This document shows positions 37,288 to 49,141 of a stretch of 64,000 nucleotides of DNA, in pieces. The DNA comes from Sanguinoderma infundibulare. Lineage: Eukaryota; Basidiomycota; Agaricomycetes; Polyporales; Polyporaceae. The stretch is from NCBI GenBank assembly GCA_032821775.1, contig JAVLRN010000007.1:2294001-2358000 (forward strand), given 5' to 3'. A program made the translations under genes and the position numbers. A model generated the notes under the pieces. It did not search any database. It saw nothing but the letters and a program-made list of their open reading frames with translations, and had not been told where the DNA came from. Numbering within the stretch: position 1 is the first letter of the stretch; every line of letters begins with the position of its first letter.

Positions 37288-38732
37288 GGGGGAGCTTGTT
37301 TCCTGTTGGGGTGGAGAGAGGCGGTGGGGCTTCGAGCTAAGTTCCAGACCTGCCGCTCTTATTCGCCTGCGAAGGACGTGTTGACGTCAAGATAACGAGC
37401 GATGCAGGTAGAGAAGTCGATGGCTTCGAAGGCTTCGAAAGATGTTATAAAGGCAGGGACCCGACAGGCGGCCGCGGAAAGAACGCGAGGGTGGGGACGG
37501 AAGAGACAGCGGTTGCCACTGACCTCCCGACCGACGATGGCGAGGGCCAGAAGTTCGGAACCTATCATATTCGCCAGGGCGGACATCGAGTTGAGGTTCG
37601 GGGGACGTGATGTCCAGGAGCGGCCAAATGACATGCTAGCATCGCGCACCGGCTCTGATGGACAAGGGTGGCAGCGTACAGAGCTTCCCACACCATCTGT
37701 AACCCGGGCGACAGCGACTGCTATCGTGAGCCACAGGTGGCAACGGTCGAATGCAGTCGAAAGTTGGTGCCACAGAAGCCCGCGTCGCTGGGGATGTCGG
37801 GTTTGCCATAGCAGTCGCCGAATGCGAACTGACAGAGTCCGCGGTGAAAGAGACGGCGCGCGCAGCGGACATGAACCCCAGCGCGGTCACCTCGGCCATC
37901 CCTCGGCAGATCGAGCCGGCTATCACGTGGACAGACTGGGCCATAAAATCGCCGCGACGCTCGTCCCTCCTCCTGCTCTCAACGACGACAGCACCAAAGC
38001 CGCGAGGCTCACGCCGTACAGGACGTCCGGCCTCGCCCTCCGGGCGTCCACCTTCGTGAGCGGGCTAAGGTCTGAGCGTTCTAATCCCTCTCTTCCGAGA
38101 TCGGCTCTAGCTGGGCCCAGTCTGAACAGACTGAGCGTCGCACCAGACATCCAGTGCCGCTCCGGGGCTTGCCTCCCTCCTTGCGAGGGTCCCAGAGACG
38201 CGCCTCGGCGCCGAGGGACGGATTGCGGACTTTGGGATACGGCGCGGGGATCGGGCGTACCCTGCCGGATGGCTTCCGGCGGGGCAGCGTCCTTCAGTGC
38301 ACTTCGCGGCTCGCATATTGGGGCTTCGTGCTCCTGCGAAACTCGATTCAGACTACTCTGGTGCTGTCGTCTCCCTCACCTTTCAATTTTTTCCTTCTCG
38401 GATGCTCTTCGTGAGCCATCGATGGGTTAGCAAGCTCGCCTCGAGTAGTTGATCCGGTAAGTCAGTTAGACTCTTCCTGTTTGTAACTACTCATTCTGAC
38501 TCTCATCTTGAAGGTCCTGAACGGTGCTCTCTTCGCATATGTAGGGGAAGGAGGAGCGCAGGTAGTAGGCACGTTTGGTCTGTGTATCGTACCCCATGAA
38601 ATGCAGCTGCGTCTTTTCTCCCATACACTCTTCTTCACGGCAACGGAAGGGCGCCCACCGACCACGTCTTTACTCTCCTACCATCATCACGTTGAGGAAT
38701 CACCGTTGTGAATCCTCCCCCCCCTTCCCGCA
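37288..38732. other. Intergenic region with long but unconvincing ORFs
   Basis: About 1.4 kb. A plus-strand ORF of 342 codons (37402-38430) and minus-strand ORFs of 70-110 codons exist because the sequence is GC-rich and stop-poor. Hydrophobic minus-strand pieces near 37930-38060 (VLYGVSLAALVLSSL) could be remnants of a membrane protein, but no splice model gives a complete gene. I leave it without a gene. Confidence 0.4.
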
Positions 38733-39400
38733 ATGTCCCAACCCGCTACATCCAAATCAGCAACCTCGACACCCTCCAAGACTACCGCACACTCGCTCAC
38801 ACCAGAGCTCGACAAGCTCACCACCGCCGTCCTCGAAGTGAGCGACAACATCCAAGCCTGTTCCCAAGCCAGCGACGCCCGCCACGCCGCCTGCCTCGCC
38901 CGCGGGGATGAGCAGAAGACGCGGACGGCGAGTATGCAGGATCGGATCGCGCAGATGCTCGCGATGACACAGGAGGGCCTCAGGAGGGAAAAGGAGGAGC
39001 CGCTCAAAGGTATGCACGCCCTCTTGTATCATGCACGCTTGCCGTCGGTGATGAACGCATGGCGCTCCACCAGTGCCGGACTCGCACAAGTTCAAACGCG
39101 ATCTGCAGAGGGCTGCGTTCGGGATGGGAGGAGACTCGGAGTCGGCATCAAGATCGTCCATGTTGGAGTCGCGCAACTCGATAGTCCAGTCAGCGGAGGG
39201 CTCGCGAGAATCACAACCTGAGCCGGCACTGCAGCCTGGCGAGTATCCAACAGGTTCTCCAGGCTCCATACGGGCCTCGCGAGGGTCGGACTCCCAGTCG
39301 CAGTCAGTCATCCTCTCAGGTACGGAGTTCCTCAATCTACCATGTCCGGCGTTATTGACGCCCTATCGCTGCAGATACCAGCTCGTGGCAGGAGGTTTAG
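38733..39400 (+). CDS. Small protein of unknown function
   Basis: Three exons, about 160 residues. Exon 1 begins MSQPATSKSATSTPSKTT and holds a helical stretch LTPELDKLTTAVLEVSDNIQ, then RTASMQDRIAQMLAMTQEGL, which could form a coiled coil. Exon 2 continues VPDSHKFKRDLQRAAFGM and a Ser/Glu-rich region. A GTACGG...CAG intron leads to a short last exon ending TSSWQEV. Both introns keep frame. No domain was recognised. It converges on the membrane-anchored GMC gene. Confidence 0.55.
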
Positions 39401-39562
39401 CGTTTACCACTACGGTGTAGGGTTGTAGGTTGCAGGTGGTGAAGCCGAGGTCGCTGTCTTGACATTCAGAGCGAGACATGATGATAATGTTACGATAGAT
39501 GATCCACTAATATACAACGTACTTCCAATGTGGACGAAGGTTTAAAGCCGTCGTCGACGGCG

Positions 39563-42272
39563 TTATGCACTGGATACCGCCTTGACGGACGCAGAGTTGG
39601 AGATAGCGGCCTTGATCAAGTCCGCCGCCTTCTCTGCAATGGCAAGCGTCGGTGCAGCCTAGCATACATCCATGCATTAGAATCCAAACCAACAGCACGA
39701 ATGTGTACAGAAAAAGATGACTGACCGTATGCCCACTGACGATGGTCGGGAACACAGACGCGTCCACCACGCGCAAGTTCGGAATGCCGTGAACCCTCAA
39801 GAACGGATCCACGACCCCGCCGTCCTCCCGCGGGGCCATGCGCGCCGTGCACGCGGGGTGGTAGAGCGTCTCGGCCTTCTTGCGGATGCTCTCCGCAACG
39901 GCCGCGTCGTCGAGCTGGTGGAAGGCGTGGTCGAGCTTCGCGTCGTCCTTTCCGGCAGGGTCGAGCATCGACGCCAGCGGCTCCGTGTGGAGGACCTTGG
40001 TGAGCAAGCGCGCGATGCGCACGAGGACGGCGACGTCGTGCTCGGTCGACAGGTAATTTGGGTCGATGACCGGCGGGTCGTGAGGGTCAGCCGACTTGAG
40101 GCGGATCGTGCCCGTGCTCGTTGGCCTGTGGTGGTAGAGTCAGCTCGGTAGCAATGGTCCGATGGCAACCGAGACGCACCGGAGGAGCACGCCATGTAGC
40201 CCAAAGTAGTGTTGAGGAGCCATCTTGACCAAGCCGTGCTTGAGGTACCCCGTGGGCGTAAAGAAGAGCTCGATGTCGGGCGCGCCGGGGCCAGACGTAG
40301 TGTCTTCGTACGTTACCTCAGAGTATTCGCTTGGCGGAAAGAGGTTCGCGTCGTCAGAACGTGCAAATGCGATCGCCTCCGCGACCTAGATAAAGCACTA
40401 AGCCAACCACCGCCTATGGTTTGCTGAAATTTGTTACGTTTGATGTCACAAGACCCCTTCCCGTCATCTTGTATTCGATTAACGCCTTCATGAGCGCAAG
40501 CCGGCTGATGAACGTGTCGCCTCTGAGTATCCCCAGGCTTGACTTGGTCTTGTCGCGGAAGTTGAGATCGATGACGATGTGATCCATGAGGTGGGAGCCA
40601 ACGCCAGGGAGGTCGGCAACGACAGGGATGCCGTGCGAGGCAAGGTGCTCCGCCGGACCAACACCAGAAAGCATAAGAATCTGAGGGGTGTGCACAGCGC
40701 CAGACCTACGATGGTATCGTGAGCGGGTACCTCGTGCATGAGCAGGGGAGCATGCATATACGCACGATATAACGACTTCCTTCGTCGCCTTTACGCGATA
40801 CTTGTCCCCCTTGCCGTGCGTGAACTCGACGCCCACTGCGCGGGGCGCTGGCCCTGACTGGTCGAAGAGGATGCGCGTTACATGTGCGTTCGTCATGATC
40901 TTCAAGTTCTGTCGAGCGAGGACTTCCGAGGTGAGGTAGGCATACTCGCTCGTGGCACGGCGACCCTTGGAAGTGATGTACGTCACTGACACCACGCATA
41001 CAGTCAGGTAGGACAGGAATGACGGGCAGCGTACAGCACGTACTGGCCTTTGCAAGGCACATCGCAAGGTCAGCGTTCGAACGTATCGTTGTATGCGTTT
41101 GGTAAAACTTACTTTGGCAACGCCAAGGGTACCCTTGTGCGTATTGAGATCGGGCGTACGGGGAATGCCAGCCTTGTCGCAGGCGTCAATGAACTTTTTG
41201 GTACCTTGGGACACATATCCGAAGAAACCAGCTGCAGTGCACACGTAGGTTTCACGACCCAAGAGCATCTTGACGGGTACACGTACTCGGTATAGGTCCT
41301 GAGCGTCCGCGGAGGGCAGCATCTACTTGAGGATGATCCGGGCTTGGGTGGAATGTCTCGAACTTCTTGATATAGCTGAGACATCGGTGAGCCTGCGTAC
41401 GGTGGCACATGTGCGACTCAATGCTTACTTGTTGAATTCCTTGAACGCCCATTGCCCAGCCCCCTCCTGGCCCTTCTGCAACTGAACCCATTCGTCAAAG
41501 TCTTCGGGGGCACCGATGTGGAATCTACGTTGATGGTCCCTTCAGGATCAACAGACGGTGCCACTAAAAAGTAGTTACTCGCATAAGAGCATTCATACAG
41601 GTGCCTGTGCAGAGTGGAATTGAGCCCATGTCTCGCGCAAATGATGTGGAAAGGACTCACATCCTCCGAGCAACTTCGCTGAACATTACATGCTTATGAG
41701 CAGCTGCAGAGGGTAGAAATAAACAATACTTACCCCTTGGCCAATACCTTTCTTGGTGATCGGCACTGGTCTGGGGGACGGTGAACAACTCCCAATCCGA
41801 TGGGGTATGGAAAAGCTTGGAGTATGCCGAAGGGATGATGGCGAATGGGTTTTTCAAAGAACTGACGTGTTTTCGGTCGGAAAGACAGTCTCAAGCAGCG
41901 ATACGGATGGATAACGCGTACCTTGAACCTGCCTCAAGCAACAACACGCGTATGGACGGGTCCTCGGACAACCGCGCGGCAAGCACGCAACCCGCGGTAC
42001 CTGTTGAACACGGCTCGACACATTAAACGGCAAGGCTAAACGACAATAGACTCACCTCCACCCACGATGACCACATCGTACTCGTCAAAGTCGCGCTCCT
42101 CTTCTCCTGCGCGAATCCGTCGTGCGACCTTGGTGGGGTCATTCAGTAAAGCCGGATAGACGCCCTTGTTTCCAGCACGGCCGTACATGTAGCGGACCGC
42201 GAGCACGAGAGCTGCCAAAGCCACCGGCCAAGAGGTGATCATCTTTGGCCTCAGAGGTGTTGCAGGATGCAT
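39563..42272 (-). CDS. Membrane-anchored GMC oxidoreductase, choline-dehydrogenase-like
   Basis: A multi-exon minus-strand gene of about 600 residues. The N-terminus is a hydrophobic anchor (MITSWPVALAALVLAVRYMY) rather than a cleavable signal, followed by DEYDVVIVGGG and TAGCVLAARLSEDPSIRVL, the FAD-binding motif, split by an intron. Other motifs are FAIIPSAYSKLFHTPSDWEL, WAFKEFNKYIKKFETF, GTLGVAK, RATSEYAYL, KEVVISAGAVHTPQILMLSG and GVGSHLMDHIVIDL. The C-terminus has ETLYHPACTARM with the catalytic histidine and VVDASVFPTIVSGHT, which supplies the second histidine across the last intron. The protein differs clearly from the secreted pair at 8-14 kb. It probably oxidises an alcohol at an intracellular membrane. 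The start could be at 42272 or at the second Met (about 42242). The substrate is unknown. Confidence 0.88.
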
Positions 42273-42753
42273 ATCTGATATAAATGTTGGTGCTCGAAAG
42301 GAGTAAGTTAGGGGGACCGAGGAGGATGCATACACGGCCAACGCATGATTGGGACTGCATCCGTTGCGCATATCCCGCGGGTCCCCCACAGATGTCAACA
42401 TCCTTGTGTCAAGCGTCTCTGTCTGGCCCCTTGCTAGCCCCTTGGAACTGAAACTATGCAGTCATGGAAACATCGGGTTTGCTATACTATGTCTACCAAA
42501 CCGTTTTGCAGTCATCCAGCAGTCATCTCATATGGTCATTGTCTTGCTAGTCTCATACCGAGCTGTCGCCTCGACGCGGTGGGCGGTTTGCGGACGGTAA
42601 TGTTGCGACCCGAGCCGGAGACCCCGGAAATCTCCGTTTGCCAGCAAGTTGAGTTTCTCCAGGAGCGGCGACCCCGTGTGTTACTGTGAGTCCACCAATA
42701 TATAATCGAGCATATGGGAAAAGGTTAAAGATTTATTTAGATTCAAAGGAACT
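42273..42753. other. Divergent intergenic region
   Basis: About 480 bases between the GMC gene start and the F-box pseudogene start. It is AT-richer than its neighbours. No gene was seen. Confidence 0.45.
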
Positions 42754-43410
42754 ATGGCGGGTCCCACAACCCGTCGGGCCTTGGGCATCGCAGAAATCTA
42801 CGCACGCATCTGCGAAGTCGCGGACTCCAGGACCTTGGCGACACTTGCTCTTGCAAGGCGTTCCACGATCCCGCCGTCTGCGCTCTCTGGAGTATACTAC
42901 CCGACTTAGGGCTCATCCGACCATAAACCGCTTCTCGAGTTCAGCGAGATGGCTACCTTCCAGCTCTCTCTCGAGTGCTACTTCGTCACCGACGACGACT
43001 TTCTCCGCGACCTGGTGAGGGTCTGGCCAAACATCGAGAACTGCAGCTTGATGGACGATGCATACTGCATCCTCGACTCCCTGCCTTCCGTCACCGCACT
43101 CGCTCACTTCGCCCTCCATTCCCACGAACTGCATTCCCTTCGCCTCCAATGCAATGCTTCCCTGGTCTTGGGACGCACCGTACTCGATGAGGAGGACAGG
43201 GCGAGTACGTCAGGACTAGCTAGTCTCAGCGTTGGCCCGTCCTCCATCGGCGAAGTCGTGCCCGTGGCCGCGTTCCTCGCGCGCATATTCCCCGGGCTCG
43301 AAGAAGTCTTTGTTGGCGACCCACGGAATCCGGACGACGAAGTTGGTACGCGGTATTATCAGGGTTGGAGCGAGGTTGAAGCGTTTGGGAAGACGAACGG
43401 CGCAGAATAG
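42754..43410 (+). pseudogene. F-box protein pseudogene, frameshifted and shortened
   Basis: The plus strand opens with an F-box start, MAGPTTRRALGIAEIYARIC, then DSRTLATLA. The expected continuation CKAFHDPAVCALWSILPDL is present but in another frame, so a small indel near 42845 breaks the F-box. The middle several hundred bases found in intact relatives are missing. The C-terminal repeat-like half then appears as FQLSLECYFVTDDDFLRDLV, WPNIENCSLMD, HSHELHSLRLQC and PVAAFLARIFPGLEEVFVGD, ending GWSEVEAFGKTNGAE. The VPVAAFL..(I/V)FP motif is shared with the F-box relics at 6.9 and 14.7 kb. The gene could express an N-terminally shortened protein from an internal Met at 42949. Confidence 0.6.
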
Positions 43411-44339
43411 CGCAGGAGGAATCGGACTGTGATGAGAACGGCAACGAAGGGGACGGTGGTTCTGAGAACGAATCTCCTGAGGTCGCTTCTGCACCCGTAG
43501 CAGATGGGGAGGATGCAGAAACCATGGCTGTCAATTGATACTGCCATTTAGACTCGCCGTGGTAATCCAACACGCCGCCGCCACAAAAGTCGGTAAGCCA
43601 TGACAGTCCCGTACAAATTGAAGCGATGAGTAACCACCTTGTAACGTTCATGCCATAGACGTTTATATGTGGATGCTGTAATTATGTTTCACTTCTACGT
43701 CCACTGCGTTGTTCAAGCCCTTCTGAAATTATCCTGAGGCAGTTTGTTTCTCGTGGTTAATTTAGTGTTACTCCTGCGAATGGTTATGGTACTTTAAGTG
43801 GTATTGCTCCTAACCATGACATGGTTTACCCTCGTTATATACCAACTGCTAAAGCCCAGATAAGAAGACATGGGTGTGAGATAACAGGAAAGACCTCAGA
43901 AATCCACTTGAGTTCTTTACTGTAGTCGCCCATAAGTCGATACGAAGCGGCAGGGTCTTTCTTGAATGCGCATTGGCCTCCCACCGTCGTACATTTGCGG
44001 TGCAATGACGGTTATAGGTATGCAGTGTTAAGGCCACGTACATACAGAAGCCGGGAGAGGATTGACGCGGCACTCATCGACGCCCTTTGCTTCCAAAACG
44101 CTCGGTGTCCCAAATGGCCCGTTGCATGGCGTCCCGACACCCTTCAATGAAACGCCAACGTGCGCTCGATCCCGCGCTGGACGGTTCAGGCCCAAGATGT
44201 GAAAGTTGATGAGCAACATCCGACCGAGCGGAAGTGTCACTTAAGAAGGACTTCGGCTTCTATGTCATTCTGCAAACCACTAGATCAACAAATACGTAGG
44301 CGGCGTAGACACGAACGCCCACAAGGCACGCGAAGGCCT
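43411..44339. other. Intergenic region
   Basis: About 930 bases between the F-box pseudogene and the 3' end of the P450 gene. Short ORFs only. The part around 43650-43850 is AT-rich. No repeat or gene was recognised. Confidence 0.45.
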
Positions 44340-46388
44340 CTAGACGTTCGACTCCCAGGAACGAATGAGTCTTTCCGCGTCAGCAGAACGGGGCGTGATT
44401 GAACACCTGCAATCTTGGAGATGCCTACGCGCGCTTGTGAGCATCGTCCACCGAGGTTGTGATGATAATAAACGTACGATATGAACCCCGAGGTGTACTG
44501 CGGACGAATGTAAATAGGGTCTCCAAACACATCGCGTGGCGGTCCAACCCAGAGCGTGTGCAAAACTGACGCAATGTATATGAACAGGGTTGCGTCTCCG
44601 AAGTGCCGTCCCGGACATATCCTACAGCAGGTCAGACACGCCCGACCGATAGGTTTCATGGATGAGCCTACCGTCTACCAAATCCGAACGCGATCACAGT
44701 GGGATCCCTGACGTCCGGATTGAGTTTCCCATCCTTTAGGTAGCGTTCGGGCCAGAAGCGTTCTGGTGATGGGTACATCTCTGGATCGTGCATGATAGAC
44801 CTGACCATGGTGTCAGTTGAAGTTGGTCATAATCATTTGAAGACGTTCATACCACACGTTGACTATGACAGCGGTGTTCCGAGGAATGCAATAACCGTTG
44901 TATTCGTCATCTTCTGTGGTCATACGCGGGCAACCCAGTGGAGCGGAGCTATGCCACCGTAACAGTTCTTTCACCACAGCGTTGACGTACGGAAGGCTAC
45001 TACGATCTGCCAAGTCAGGTAGACGGTCAGGCCCGACAACCGCATCGAGTTCCGCTTGCGCGGCCCGCTGCACTTCGGGGAAGAGAGACATGGCGATGAA
45101 AAAACCGCACAAGATCGAATGTTGCTGCGGAGGAGAACATGAATGCCGCAGCCTTTCATGAGCAAAAACGCCATTACCGTGTCACTGCCGCCTGAGAGTT
45201 TTGTCAGTCATTTTGCCTCCAACGAGGATCGAAAAGTCTGACCTGCGTAAGTAACCCCAGCAACGTCTTTGGCTATCGCCTCTTCGGCGGCGGCGGAGTC
45301 ACCTTGAAGTTCTGCGAGGCCTTCGATCATTGCGCTCGTCATGCTGGGGGACGCCTTGTTCTGGATCTGGGAGGCAATCAGTCGAGTACAGGAAGCGGCA
45401 ATCTGCCAGACCCACGATTGCTTCCTTGGCCGCATCCCATGGCACATCTCGAAGCGCATATGTCGCTTGACGAGCAAGTTCCAGGTACCGCAGGAATCTG
45501 GTGCCTGGAAGCCATGTCGGAATACGGGCAAGCTTTGGGAAGAACTCGAGCAGGGGCCCGTTTGGGTGGGCGAGCAGGTTGAGCCCATCCATGCCCCTTT
45601 CAAGGGTGGATATGTACTTGTCATCACTTCGCGCGACATCTAGACCATATGTGACTTTGATTATCGAGGAGCCGAGTGTGCTGGAGGAGGGTTGAGCGCG
45701 GGTGAACAAGAGACGGAGCGGCTCTTGATTCACTCACTAGCGTATATGCTCACTGAGCTTCTCCGGGCTGACGAGGAGTCTTGACAGTAAATCGCGTGCG
45801 TTCTCTTCTAACGTCGGGAAATAGTCGCGTATGGCGCCAGAATGAAAGTGTTGCCCGAAGAGACGGCGTTGGCGTCTCCACACCGAACCGTAAGGTCTGA
45901 AAACGAGACCCCATTCCAAACCGATTCTAATTTTCCGTCAGAATCCAGTCGGGAATCCGGTGCGTAATCGATTACATACAAATTAACCATGGTCGACTCT
46001 GGCCTTGATGAGAATATTGCTGAGTGCTTTTCGAGCAGCTCGAGCGCAATTTCGGCGTTGTCTATGACAAGGACGCCTCGGCCTACGACCTCAAGGTAAA
46101 CTAGTTTTCCTGGGGGACTGGTCAGAGGGTGATGCATTTCCGGAACATTACCATGCATTTGGAGAACATACCATAACGCCTGCTCAATTCCTTGTAGGCG
46201 GTCCATGCCGATCGTCTCGGCATATCGAGGAGGTTCCCAATAAACGGAAGACCTGGAGGACCAGGAGGGAGGGAGCGCTTTGAGCGAGCAGCGAGGCTTC
46301 TAATTCGGTGAATGAGGAAGATGATAAGACAAGCACCCAGTACAGAGGCTGCAAGAGTATAAACAACGGCCCATTCCATGTCGCGCAT
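44340..46388 (-). CDS. Cytochrome P450 monooxygenase (CYP64/CYP5144-like)
   Basis: A minus-strand gene with about eight introns and about 500 residues. It starts MRDMEWAVVYTLAASVLGAC, a membrane anchor, then the proline hinge LPPGPPGLPFIGNLLDMP. Later motifs are WRRQRRLFGQHFH (C-helix WxxxR), the I-helix AGGSDT split across an intron, the K-helix ExxR in VKELLRWHS, PERFWPERYL, and the heme loop FGFGRRICPGRHF, also interrupted by an intron. The end VGPPRDVFGDP followed by ITPRSADAERLIRSWESNV is typical of the fungal O-methylsterigmatocystin oxidoreductase-like group, which is greatly expanded in wood-rotting fungi. It is an ER-bound monooxygenase needing P450 reductase; the substrate is unknown. 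All key residues are present. A TATA candidate lies 62 bases upstream. Confidence 0.93.
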
Positions 46389-46449
46389 AGAGCTGATGGG
46401 GAGGAGATGGCTCAGGAGTTGTTTGTGCAGATCCCTAGGATGGCGGGCC

Positions 46450-46458
46450 CTTATAAAG
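46450..46458 (-). promoter_or_regulatory. Candidate TATA box of the P450 gene
   Basis: CTTTATAAG on the minus strand, 62 bases upstream of the P450 start codon. Position and sequence are the only evidence. Confidence 0.4.
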
Positions 46459-47253
46459 ACCCCCGATAATGCCTATAAGTTCCTGATCCCGCGGAGCCTC
46501 CTTTGAGGTCGCTCGTTCTCTACCGAAATCGGTGGCTTGGAGGACGTTTTGGTCCGGATTGCGCCTCAAGCCTTGTGACAGTTCGGTCAGGACAAAGGAT
46601 TAGCCCTTCCAGCCCATATTGCGCTCTTGCGGTCCGTTTTGGAGCAGACGACCCCCTTCCGGGAACCTCGTTTGGGTCTGCAGTTCGGATCAGGGATACG
46701 TAGGAATGATGGGTCCCGTAGTAGAGGTCTGCAAAGCACAAACAAATTCCCTTGGTCAGAGTTGCAGCGCAGCCAGATGGACAGCGGCTCACCAGACGCG
46801 AGAGCTAGGGAGCGTTTGTTTCAGCCTTGACCGACGACATCGGGCCGTGACGTCGTAGTGTCAGATAGAGTGCCATGGGTGAGTCTCGCAAGCACAGTCG
46901 CCACACGATCTCGCGCTTGCTTGTTCGCACTGGCACTCTGTACGCGTCTTTCCCGTCCGAATTGTTACAGGGCCAGTGCATCTCCATACCGGCGTCGAAG
47001 AGGCGTGTAAGTCGATGGCGGTAAATCCGGCAGTATGCGGTTGAGTCGGAGGCGTTAAAAAGAGCACGGCTTTCAACTAAACATACTTGACCGTCGGATT
47101 GCTTTACGATAACAAGTCTGAAATGCGCCACCCTACGGATACAATCAATGCTATACGGAGGGGCGTCGATGCAGAGATAAGCCAGAAGCGATTGTAGCAG
47201 AGCCAGCATACGGGTACTTACTACAGTAACGGACATCGGATCGGACCCATGGG
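46459..47253. other. Intergenic, between P450 start and Sen54 stop
   Basis: About 800 bases. A minus-strand ORF of 154 codons (46805-47269) runs into the Sen54 stop region in another frame and has no recognisable domain. No other signal was seen. Confidence 0.4.
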
Positions 47254-48902
47254 CTACGCCATTGGCCACTCGCTGAAAACGCCTTGGCCAAACCGGAAGA
47301 AACTGATCGTCCCAGCATCTGCAACGGCAATAACAACCATCTTCTTTCCGGTCTTGAGCGACGGGAAAGGATTGGTGGGGCGGGACGGTGGCTTCGCCTT
47401 CTCATTGGTCCGGGGTCCGGGGACTTGAGGTGCTCCGCTAGACGCAGGCGTCGTCGAGGCTTGCTTGGCAGGTGCCTGTGTCGCTGCAGAGGCGGCAAGC
47501 TTTTGTTGAGCGAAGGATAGTCGCTTTCGCGGAACAGGTGGCGGAAGTTCCGGTAGCTCTTCAAACAGGTTCGTGAGTTCGGAGATAGTCGGCATCGGAG
47601 TCGTCCTCGCACTATACTCGAAGTCAGCGCACTAGATTCGTATGCCACTAAATAAAGCACACGTACTTCACTACCACGAGTTGGAAATCTGGAGGAGGAG
47701 GCGCCGTTTTCTTGAATGGCGTGGATGGCTTATAGAGGTTATAAAAGATTTGATACGAAGATAGAGGCGTTCCCGGCGCCCGATGGACGGGAAGAGGAGC
47801 ATGGTATCCGGAAGGCAAGAAACGAATTGAGTGGAACAGCGAAGCTACAAGGCGATGGTAAGCCAATCAGGAGGTAAGGGACGGCAGGAGAAAACTAACT
47901 GTAGTCCATATTATGATGCAACCAACGGCTGAATCGTATGGGTCGCCACCAATTCCGACCGCCGACAAGTGTTTGCACAAGCCTGGAGAAGAAGGAGGAC
48001 ATCGCGTTGTACAGTCGGCTGAACATTGACACCGACGACTGTGCTGGAAGGGAAAATGGAGGTGGTGTTGGATATTCAGGCGACGGGGGTTTTGTTCTTG
48101 TCACAACATAACCGAGTCGTTTAAGGTAAGCGTAGACCTAGCGTATCCATTGTGAGCGTAGGTCTAGGATGACGATGAGAACTCGCGTACTTGGTATTTT
48201 TCGAAAGTGAGGTCCTGGGTACCAATCATCTCTGCATAAGCCTGTTGAACAGACATAGGTACACCATCCATATCGTCCAGAAGCTCGGTTTTCGGCAGAG
48301 GCAGCTCTGTTGGACTCCAACAATACATCGCGCCTCTCTCGACCAAGTACAACGCTTCTTCGGGCAGTAGTTCGAGGCGTCTTTGGATCTTCTTCGGGCC
48401 TTCAGGTCCGGTAGAAGGTCGTGCGACGGAGTGGCCCATAGTGGTGAAGTGTATGCCTCTTCCAACGGTAACATGCGCCCTCTTCAGTTGTGGGTACCAA
48501 ATGGCATGGCTGACGGATTTGCTGCAAGCGCGGATGAGGTGCATTCATGCCTACAAGAACATCCACAAGTCCACATACTTTGAGATGGTTCGCGATGCCT
48601 TCAGAGCCTCGAGCATAGCTGAACGCGAACGATCGAGAATGTGCCTCTGTAGGCCAGATCCTCCATGCGCGGTGGGTTCAAAGTCTTTCTCTCCCCTCTT
48701 GGGGATGACAGGTCGCGCGACCGCTAGACCACTGCGCGTATGTGAGACATCAGTTCATATGTCATGTACTGAATAAAACTCACGGGATCTTTGTCCAATC
48801 CGGTCCCTGGTCCTCGTCTCCAGACGACTGCTCCTCTTCCTCCTTCTCGACAGCAGCTTCGGGGTTGGAAATTGAAGTCGGTAGCTCGAAGCGATCATCC
48901 AT
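47254..48902 (-). CDS. SEN54: tRNA-splicing endonuclease subunit Sen54
   Basis: A minus-strand gene of about six exons. Exon 1 is MDDRFELPTSISNPEAAVEK, then acidic residues and DWTKIP. Exon 2 has ARPVIPKRGEKDFEPTAHGG and LDRSRSAMLEALKASRTIS. Exon 3 has HAIWYPQLKRAHVTVGRGIH, MGHSVARPS, and the Sen54 hallmark RRLELLPEEALYLVERGAMY ending in CW. Later exons give QQAYAEMIGTQDLTFEKYQ, YAYLKRLGYVVTR, FYNLYKPSTPFKKTAPPPP and LFEELPELPPPVPRK. The last piece, KMVVIAVADAGTISFFRF followed by GQGVFSEWPMA, is the conserved C-terminal fold. Sen54 is a structural subunit of the Sen2/Sen34/Sen15/Sen54 complex that cuts introns out of pre-tRNAs. The gene is divergent from the SAM-carrier gene with a 239-base shared promoter. 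Confidence 0.9.
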
Positions 48903-49141
48903 CGCAACGAAACCTTCAGTCTGGTGGAAGCAAGGTGGTGCAAATGACAATACACGGCGAGTAGGCAGCTCAGCAGCGCGAGACGCGGTGGATCGAGGAC
49001 GGAGGAGCGAAGATGACTCTGACGCGCGACAGCGCGAGCCACGAGTGACGCGACGCGTTCCCTGACTCCGACTGCCACCATCGGTCGTTCGGCCTCTCGC
49101 TCTCTCTCGCCTCACTGGAGGTGTAGGACAGTCCCCAGGAC
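48903..49141. promoter_or_regulatory. Bidirectional promoter, Sen54 / SAM carrier
   Basis: These 239 bases separate two divergent start codons, so both genes must share them. It is GC-rich, has no TATA box, and contains one ACGCGT (49053-49058), the MCB core bound by MBF-type factors in other fungi. Whether this site works here is unknown. Confidence 0.5.

Noticed and set aside
37402..38430. Plus-strand ORF of 342 codons
   Set aside because: Arg/Ser/Gly-rich product typical of an open frame in GC-rich DNA; no domain or homologous pattern; opposing frames are equally open.
44341..44360. tRNA-like box B sequence (GTTCGACTCCC)
   Set aside because: It lies within the last P450 exon, and no acceptor stem or box A could be found around it.
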